From: Yamagishiella unicocca
Taxonomy: Eukaryota; Chlorophyta; Chlorophyceae; Chlamydomonadales; Volvocaceae
DNA: 64,000 nt
Assembly (NCBI GenBank): GCA_003116995.1
Contig: BDSL01000141.1
Location: 62,001 to 126,000, forward strand
Direction of reading: 5' to 3'
Part shown: piece by piece, positions 58,211 through 64,000 of the stretch
Position numbering within the stretch: the first letter of the stretch is position 1
Layout: every line of letters begins with the position of its first letter
Notes under the pieces: generated by a model
Database searches by the model: none
Told to the model about the DNA's origin: nothing
What the model saw: the letters and a program-made list of their open reading frames with translations, nothing else
Made by a program: the position numbers and the translations under genes

Positions 58211-59330
58211 CCGCGGCAGCGCAGCGTTGGTCGAGGACACACTGGCTAAGCCTGGGGGGGTGCCCTGGGGGGGTAGCCAGAGTGGCATCGACTGGGCATG
58301 GTAGGCGGGTAGGGGTGTGTGCGGAGACGTGGGGCTGTCAGTGGGGAGGCGGTAGCGGTGGCGGTTCAGTGGCCGTTGTGAGCTTGTGCCCTGGTGTCGG
58401 TAGCGATGGCCTTGGGGTGGCGATAGAGTACTGGCCGCCGTGAAGGAGAAGGGGTGAACGCAGGAATGTGCGCAAGGTCCGCAATGATGAGCTTCGGAAG
58501 AGCGGTTACCATGTCGGCGCGGGAAGTGGACGCGCAGCTTGGTGGGTGGCTGAGAGCCGAATGTGGGATTCATGGACGTGGGTATGTTTCCTCTCGGGAG
58601 GCTACGGAGGCAAAACGTGTGAATAGCGTTCTCGCTTGTACGTTTTGGCGATGCAACTCTGCCTCTAAAGCTGTTTATTCGCTCAAGAGCTTAGCTTGCT
58701 CCAGAAGCTCTGAAACCTAGACCCCAGCTCCGGAACCTGGAGCCAAATGTTTTTCTTGTGACATTTATCTAAGGACTCGTACCTGCCGATTGCGAAGCTG
58801 TGGACCGCAGGATTGTATCGCACTACGCCATGGTGCGCGGCGGCGCGAAGGTGCCGCCATATGAGCGCTGGCTGAATAACTATAACGTCGCAAGCTTCTA
58901 TATTGCTTATTTTTGGGCGTGCCGTCGATGCGAAGGGCGGGCTTGATAGTATCGAGAACGTTTTGCCCGACGTGCGTTTGCAGTTGCAGTTCGTTGCAGA
59001 GGGCATTCTTGCCATTATCGCAGCGGTGCCGGACGTGAAATGGAACACACTGCCGCAGCAAATAATTTAGAGTTATAACAACAGCGGTCATAGCTATCAA
59101 GTGTCTAACACGCAAAGGGCTTGGAAGCCGTGTTCCGACACTTTTCGCTAGTGCAAAATTCTGCAAACGCAATCACATCGCTCCGCACGACGACCGAGCT
59201 TATACATGGTTAATAAGATTGGCATGGGCTAGTGTCTCTTGCGACCTCCAGCCTCGTCTCGCCTACCTCTTGGCCCCGGCCACTTGACTGCCGAACTCAC
59301 GAGCCAACCGACGCTGACACCCCGCCTGCA
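58211..59330. other. 3' region of OPA3-like gene and unassigned lower-GC sequence
   Basis: 58211 to about 58700 is probably 3' UTR. From about 58700 GC falls. A plus-strand frame ending in TAG at about 59069 contains LDSIENVLPDVRLQLQFVAE, which looks protein-like, but I can connect it to no gene and recognise no family. Overlapping minus-strand frames are equally unplaced. Possibly a decayed gene or transposon. Confidence 0.3.
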
Positions 59331-59402
59331 GGTGCAGCTAGACGACGGCCATGTCATCATCGCGTCTCACATGCTCGCCGTCATCTACTGCTTGACCCGT
59401 GA
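59331..59402 (+). other. Isolated exon-like segment
   Basis: A 72-bp open segment lies between a good acceptor (cccgcctgcag) and a good donor (GAA|GTAAGTG). It is a whole number of codons and encodes DDGHVIIASHMLAVIYCL within it. No neighbouring exons could be joined and no family was recognised. Confidence 0.3.
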
Positions 59403-59533
59403 AGTAAGTGACCGGACTGGTAAACGTGCACCGTGCAGTAAACGACCGAAGACGAGCTGCAATCTGCAAGGAACGCGACAACTACGCCGACGTTCGTCTT
59501 GATTTTGAGCATCCATTCTGCCTTAGAACTGCG

Positions 59534-59740
59534 CTAAGTCAGACGAGGACGCTTGTGAGGACCGCCATCGGCGCCGCCATGACGCTGAGTGATGGTCCCG
59601 AGGGCTTCGTTTATGGGAGCGTTCATGATCGTCATAGCTATCAAAGCCGCCGACATAACCAGCACCTGCCGTCTCATCCGCTGGCGTCCGTTGTCAAGGT
59701 GAAGGCACAACGCAAGGATTGCCAACACCGCCGGGTCCAT
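59534..59740 (-). other. Small ORF, possible mobile-element remnant
   Basis: ATG-started, 68 codons, opening MDPAVLAILALCLHLDNG, Ala/Leu-rich then Arg-rich. The sequence tcatagctatcaa inside it recurs at about 59089-59101, hinting that both stretches derive from one repeated element. Family not recognised; a decayed DNA transposon is one possibility. Confidence 0.3.
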
Positions 59741-59848
59741 TGAATACGTGGTATTTAAGAATCATACGTCATATAACGTTGATATTAATACAAGAAGACC
59801 CAAGTCATGGTGGTAATGGCAACACAGATGCCTAGTATCTGCAAGAAA

Positions 59849-60076
59849 AAGGGTGCGCAAAAGTGCAATGTAAACGAATTTTCAGCCGGAAACAGTTTTC
59901 GGCAGATTCGGGATGACTGCTGATTATCGAATTAAAGTTTTGACCCGGACAGATGTAAATGGCCCCTTATATCTGTCCGGGTCAAAAATTTAATTCGATA
60001 ATCAGCCGTCTTCCCGAATCTGCCGAAAACTGTTTCCGGCTGAAAATTCGTTAACATTGCACTTTTGCGCACCCTT
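59849..60076. repeat. Long hairpin with 106-bp arms
   Basis: Arms 59849-59954 and 59971-60076 are reverse complements with about four mismatches, separated by a 16-base loop. The outer ends read aagggtgcgcaaaagtgcaa and its complement; the inner ends read gacccggacagat and its complement. Composition is far more AT-rich than the genes around. It begins 8 bp after a candidate donor (gt at 60083) of the small ORF starting at 60240, so it may lie in that gene's intron. No target-site duplication was obvious. Confidence 0.9.
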
Positions 60077-60083
60077 CTCCTAC

Positions 60084-60240
60084 CTTCTGGGTCGCCATAA
60101 CCATCACGACGCCTCATTGTACGCGAGGGAGTGGAAGGCTTGCGGAACACTTTGGTCTTCGACGAGAACAGGTCTCCTGAAAGGTTTCCCGCGCGAAGAG
60201 CATCATCCTCGTCGTCGCTATAGTCGTATAACCCACTCAT
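60084..60240 (-). CDS. Small unassigned ORF, acidic then basic, possibly a first exon
   Basis: ATG at 60240 opens MSGLYDYSDDEDDALRAGNL, followed by a basic stretch (KTKVFRKPSTPSRTMRRRD). A GTAGGAG donor at 60083 would end the exon just before the hairpin. Read-through continues to 59932 but uses hairpin arm sequence. The family is not recognised. The acidic-to-basic layout is protein-like, and the ORF is divergent from the ORF at 60438. Confidence 0.35.
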
Positions 60241-60437
60241 TTTCTACGCGGATAATTATATCGATAAACTCGAGATAATCTAAAGAGACGTCGAGGTAAC
60301 TCCACCCCTCTCCGTACGCCCGGAACGCCATTACTCGATGTTCTCGGACAAAAAGTAGTTATACAAGATCATAGTCACTAGCGCACATATAACGGTTCGC
60401 GGCACGCTGTTGCAACGCTTGATGCACGTGATGCGAC

Positions 60438-60698
60438 ATGAAGCTTAGCTTCCCTGACCCCTTCGGAAAGAAACGCAAGCTCCCAAAGAGCCTTAGGGAT
60501 ATAAATCTTGTGGAGAAAGCCCAGGCTGTTGGTTTGGGCGCAGGTCCTTCAACTGGGCGTGATGTGCAAGCGCGAGCGCAACCCCGAGCGCAACCCCGAG
60601 CAGCTGATGGACGTTTTACAACCAACCAAGCGCAAGAAGAGGTGGACGACCAGAGGGATTATAGGGTTTGGCAGGATGAGGACCCCGGCGGAGTTTAG
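60438..60698 (+). CDS. Small unassigned ORF, basic
   Basis: ATG at 60438 opens MKLSFPDPFGKKRKLPKSLR and runs 86 codons to TAG. It includes a QARAQPRAQPR direct repeat and ADGRFTTNQ. The upstream gap (60241-60437) is AT-rich and faces the divergent ORF at 60240. The family is not recognised. It may be a mobile-element or viral-type gene remnant, or a real short gene. Confidence 0.35.
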   Translation: MKLSFPDPFGKKRKLPKSLRDINLVEKAQAVGLGAGPSTGRDVQARAQPRAQPRAADGRFTTNQAQEEVDDQRDYRVWQDEDPGGV

Positions 60699-60699
60699 G

Positions 60700-61784
60700 T
60701 TGTGTAGTTGAAATGTTTGACCTGGGGGCAATCATGGATCCCATGCAATTAAGTGGCGCTACGGCAACAGTGGGGCGAATGCGACAACTGCAGAGCGCTT
60801 ACGGAAACAGCACACCGTAGACAGCCGGAATTGATTTAAAATAGCTTTATCGTGGGGCGCCCCTTGCCGCCGGTGTGACGCCAAAAGTGCCTCCCTTTTT
60901 ACGGGAATTTGATACGGAGGGGGAGCGCTCAGGGCTCTTAGAAGTGGATGCATGTTGTCGATAATGTTAGAGGCTCCACCATTGGCGGTAGCCCCTTCCT
61001 TGAGTCGATTCTGGGACCAGCGTCAAACAGGGTGAAACCACCCTTGCGCGACATCGGCGTAAGAGGAAGTGGCGAGATTGATCCCTGATGATTATAGGTT
61101 TCCTCTGATGTCCATTGCCCCCCTGGCTCGAACGGATGCGTGCCGTATGAAAAGTACGGATGTAACATACCGGTATCAATAAGTGTATCTTTACTTGAGT
61201 CCATTGCCCCCCGGCTGTGACGGACGCGTGCCGTATGAAAGTACGGATGTAATAACATCGTAACGACATAACCAGGCACTTAACCGGTTGAGCACAAAGC
61301 CGTTCCCGCTATTTTGGGTCCGCAACGTTGTAACAACCCACCCAGGAATGCCCACCGTCGCGCATTGGGACGATCACCGCACCAGCAGTGCCATACGCCT
61401 TCACCCTGTCCGTCTCTGTTGGTCGCCGCAATACCTCGCGGTCCAGTGGCACTGCTGCCACCCACCCATCAGCAGCCGCATGCCAAGTCGTCGGGTACGC
61501 CCGACGCTGTCACCACCAACTGACATACATGCACATATAGTCGGTGCCGCCGCTAAACCAAACACATGAAGACCTGCCTGCCCCACCTCCACACCCACCC
61601 TTATAATTAAGCCCGCCCTCCTAAGCACCTTGCGGCGCAGCTCCACACCCGCTCCTCCTCACCCCCACTGCACATTCCATGTCCCCATTACCGGTACCCA
61701 CCGCGCGCACACAGCAACCCGCACGAAACCCGCTCCCTCCCCCCCGCCCAATTACTCGCCCCTCCCCTCCCCTCCAGCCTCCAG
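60700..61784. other. Intergenic region with an imperfect 83-bp tandem duplication
   Basis: Two copies of a segment containing gtccattgcccccc, a gcgtgccgtatgaaa core and agtacggatgtaa lie at about 61109-61170 and 61197-61262. No coding exon is supported. Downstream is the 3' end of the ZMYND12-like gene. Confidence 0.5.
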
Positions 61785-63379
61785 TCACCCCAACGCCTTG
61801 AGCATCACCTCCGCCATCTCCACCAGCCGCATCCGCTCAATGTCCTCCTGCCCGAACGTAGCCGCCGCCGCGTCCAGCTCCTCCCCTGCCCGCGCCCGCT
61901 CCTCCAGCTGGATCAGCGCGAGCGCAGTGACCAGGTGCGCCTCGCCCACCGTCACGTGCCCTGAGCCCAGCGACGCAGCTCTCGTGCGGGTGATGTCCGC
62001 CAGCATGTCCACCACCTCCATCAGCTGCAGCCGGCCCACGGGCAGCTGGCCTGGGCCCGTGCGGCCGCCGCCCGAGTCGGCCAGACCCAGCACCACCGCG
62101 TTGAGGGTGGCCGCCCAGATGGCAACCACCTGGTCGTTACAGGATGCGGACTTGTCCTGGTCCCCGGCGGACTGGAAGACCTGGAGGGTTAGGTCGGGTT
62201 AGGGGGGATTAGGGCGGGGCGGGTGGGCCGGGTGACCGTGGTGTCGAGGATAGCGCGTCAATACCCCCATACACGCGCGTGGAGGCGAGTTTCTTTTGTG
62301 ATGCCAACATGACACGTGGCAACAGTGCCGACTACACTTCTTCCCGACCTGCCCCTCTCGTCCTCATCCGCCCCCTCCCTCCCCCCTCGAAATCCCCCCC
62401 AAACCCCACCTTGCCCATGTTGTAGTACCCCAGCGACGTGCGCACGTCCTCCGGCCCGTACTCCAGAGAGCAGTAGTACACGTCCTCCGCAAACGCATGC
62501 AGCGCCTCGGCGTGCTTGGATTGGAAGGCGTACAGTTGGCCGTACAGCCTGCTGAGCTGGCTCTTCATGATGCTGGTGGTGAGGCCCGGCTCCTTCATGG
62601 CCAGCCAGGAGGCCAGCGCGAGGAAGTCCTCGCACTGCTTGGCGCGGCGGAGGCCCAGGTTGGCTTGCGCTGCCAGCAGGTACAGCGGGAAGAGCTGCAG
62701 CGCGGGGGCGGGCTTGAACAGCGCCTGGCCCTGCTGCACGGCGTCCAGGGCCACGGGAAGAGCTAGCTCGTACTCGCCAGCAGCCATCAGGCGTGCGGCC
62801 TCCTGCAAAAGGATATGTGTGCGGGGCGGGGAGTTGGTGGGGGAATGGGGTGGGTGTTTGGGCGGCGGGCCTGGGCAGCCTGCCATGGAAGAACACACGA
62901 CGACCGGCATTCGCCGCCCCTCCCTTGCAAAGCTTTCACCCTTCCCAACGTGCATGCGTAGCCCTCCAGGACGAAGGCGAGCACCTGCGACGCCAGCTTT
63001 AAGAGCGCCAGCTTGAAGGGCTGGACAAGCTCCATTCGACGCTTATCCACCAGCAGCGTCTCTACCGTGGATGCAGGCAAAAGGCACACCCCTTGGGAGT
63101 TGGCGCTGCTCTCCACGGGCAGGTGCAGCTCGGCGACCGTGTGTAGGACATCGCGGTTAGCTGACTGCAGCTTTGGAAGCTTGTTTTTGCGTAGTTCCTG
63201 TCGCAATGTACACATATTAAATATCGCCTATCATCTACCGATGTCTGCATACCTTGAAACAGTCCCACGCTGCATACTTACTTGAAGAAATGCGGTAGGG
63301 CTCTCCTGGAACAGCTCCACCGCAACCTCTCCCATGACAAAGAGCTGCAATTCATCAGAAATGTCGTTGGTGATATAGC
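61785..63379 (-). CDS. ZMYND12: ZMYND12/TAX-1-like axonemal TPR protein, 5'-incomplete
   Basis: Supported exons, high to low: 63379-63282, 63197-62940, 62802-62410 and 62180-61785 (TGA), consistent phase, about 381 residues. ZMYND12 and its trypanosome homologue TAX-1 are axonemal proteins tied to inner dynein arms (known partners TTC29 and DNAH1 in mammals). The family-specific TPR region is clear: AARLMAAGEYELALPVAL, YLLAAQANLGLRRAKQCEDF and DVYYCSLEYGPEDVRTSLGY match the 'YLLLAEA.LGLG..A.EYL' and 'D.YF.S..FGTEDIRTS.GY' blocks. Exons at 63379 and 63197 add GYITNDISDELQLFVMGE and ELRKNKLPKLQ, which are not a MYND zinc finger. The exon before 63379 is uncertain; one candidate ends near 63423 with VAYEQWEG. 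The N-terminus may extend further right. The gene converges on the OPA3-like gene. Confidence 0.8.
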
Positions 63380-63423
63380 CTATTTTGCAAAAACACCGCT
63401 TCGGCGAAGCCCACCTTCCCATT

Positions 63424-64000
63424 GCTCGTATGCAACTGGTGAAGCTGCGCCTCTCCAAGAGAGAAGACTGTATATGTAAGCGTTGCCATTACGCCAGGCT
63501 GACCTCAAGGGTCGAGGCCTACTGTTCCTCCTTAGAGGAGGCAATCCTCTCACGGAAAGCAGGTGTACTTCATCGATTACAGCACACTCATGCACACCTA
63601 CACGAAATATTATTGACCTTTGGTTTCCAGGCGTCGCAGTAACTAGCCAAGGTAAACAAGGACAGCACGCAAAGATAAGGCTTGGAATATATCAGGTACA
63701 CGGCAAAAGTACAGAGGATTTTAACACATAAAGAATGGTGCATAAACGACTACTCTTGGTGCTACTCAGCACTTCCGCGTACGGCACTTTTGCGTTTGGC
63801 GCGCAAGTCCGATTTGGGCAGCAAATGCGTACATACTTTAAGCTTTCATGCTCATGCATTTCGCCATCCGTGGATAAAGCCTTTATCCAATGTCACACAT
63901 TAATATAATATACCGGTATTGGGGGCACAACTGCAACCGTCTGCAAGCCTTCGGCGTGCTGACCTTCCTTCCCCAACCACCAGCGCGGTACTATTCCACG
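63424..64000. other. Probable 5' end of the ZMYND12-like locus, unresolved
   Basis: Lower-GC sequence with no convincing exon beyond a possible short one ending near 63423 on the minus strand. A MYND finger (Cys-Cys-Cys-Cys/His pattern) was looked for and not seen. The gene start may be here or outside the window. Confidence 0.35.

Overview
The window looks like nuclear DNA of a green alga of the Chlamydomonas/Volvox group. Coding sequence is very GC-rich. Genes are split into many short exons with GTGGGT/GTGAGG-type donors and C-rich tracts ending in CAG. Gln, Ala and Gly runs are common, several 3' regions carry the TGTAA polyadenylation signal used by these algae, and a ciliary protein family is present. 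There is no operon structure and I see no rRNA, tRNA or CRISPR array. I rebuilt seven genes exon by exon from splice sites, reading-frame phase and protein family resemblance. Exon coordinates are given in each entry and have not been checked against transcripts.

Layout. (1) 385-6532, plus: TEL2/TELO2-type protein, 5' end missing or unresolved. (2) 7406-22464, plus: a 31-exon, about 1,718-residue helical-repeat protein resembling the FASTK/RAP/OPR-like organelle RNA proteins, but with no RAP domain seen. (3) 24009-47270, minus: a 30-exon, about 3,844-residue armadillo-like protein that I cannot name. (4) 47641-47904, plus: tiny two-exon APC13 (anaphase-promoting complex subunit). (5) 48838-55547, minus: 11-exon CDP-diacylglycerol synthase. 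(6) 56082-58210, plus: five-exon OPA3-like mitochondrial protein. (7) 61785-63379 and beyond, minus: ZMYND12/TAX-1-like axonemal TPR protein, 5' end unresolved. Genes 3/4 and 5/6 are head-to-head across short gaps (370 and 534 bp). Genes 2/3, 4/5 and 6/7 are convergent. Functions are unrelated housekeeping or ciliary roles; nothing suggests a pathway cluster.

Non-coding DNA. Introns hold many minisatellites, the largest about 1 kb at 53238-54220. They also hold a dispersed family of short elements whose C-rich 3' end lies close to an exon in most copies I checked, in both orientations. Two foldback elements stand out: 5119-5230 inside TEL2, and a 106-bp-arm hairpin at 59849-60076 in an AT-richer stretch (58.3-61.7 kb) with small unassigned ORFs. 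The most interesting candidates are the exon-abutting intronic repeat family, the two hairpins, and the giant armadillo gene.
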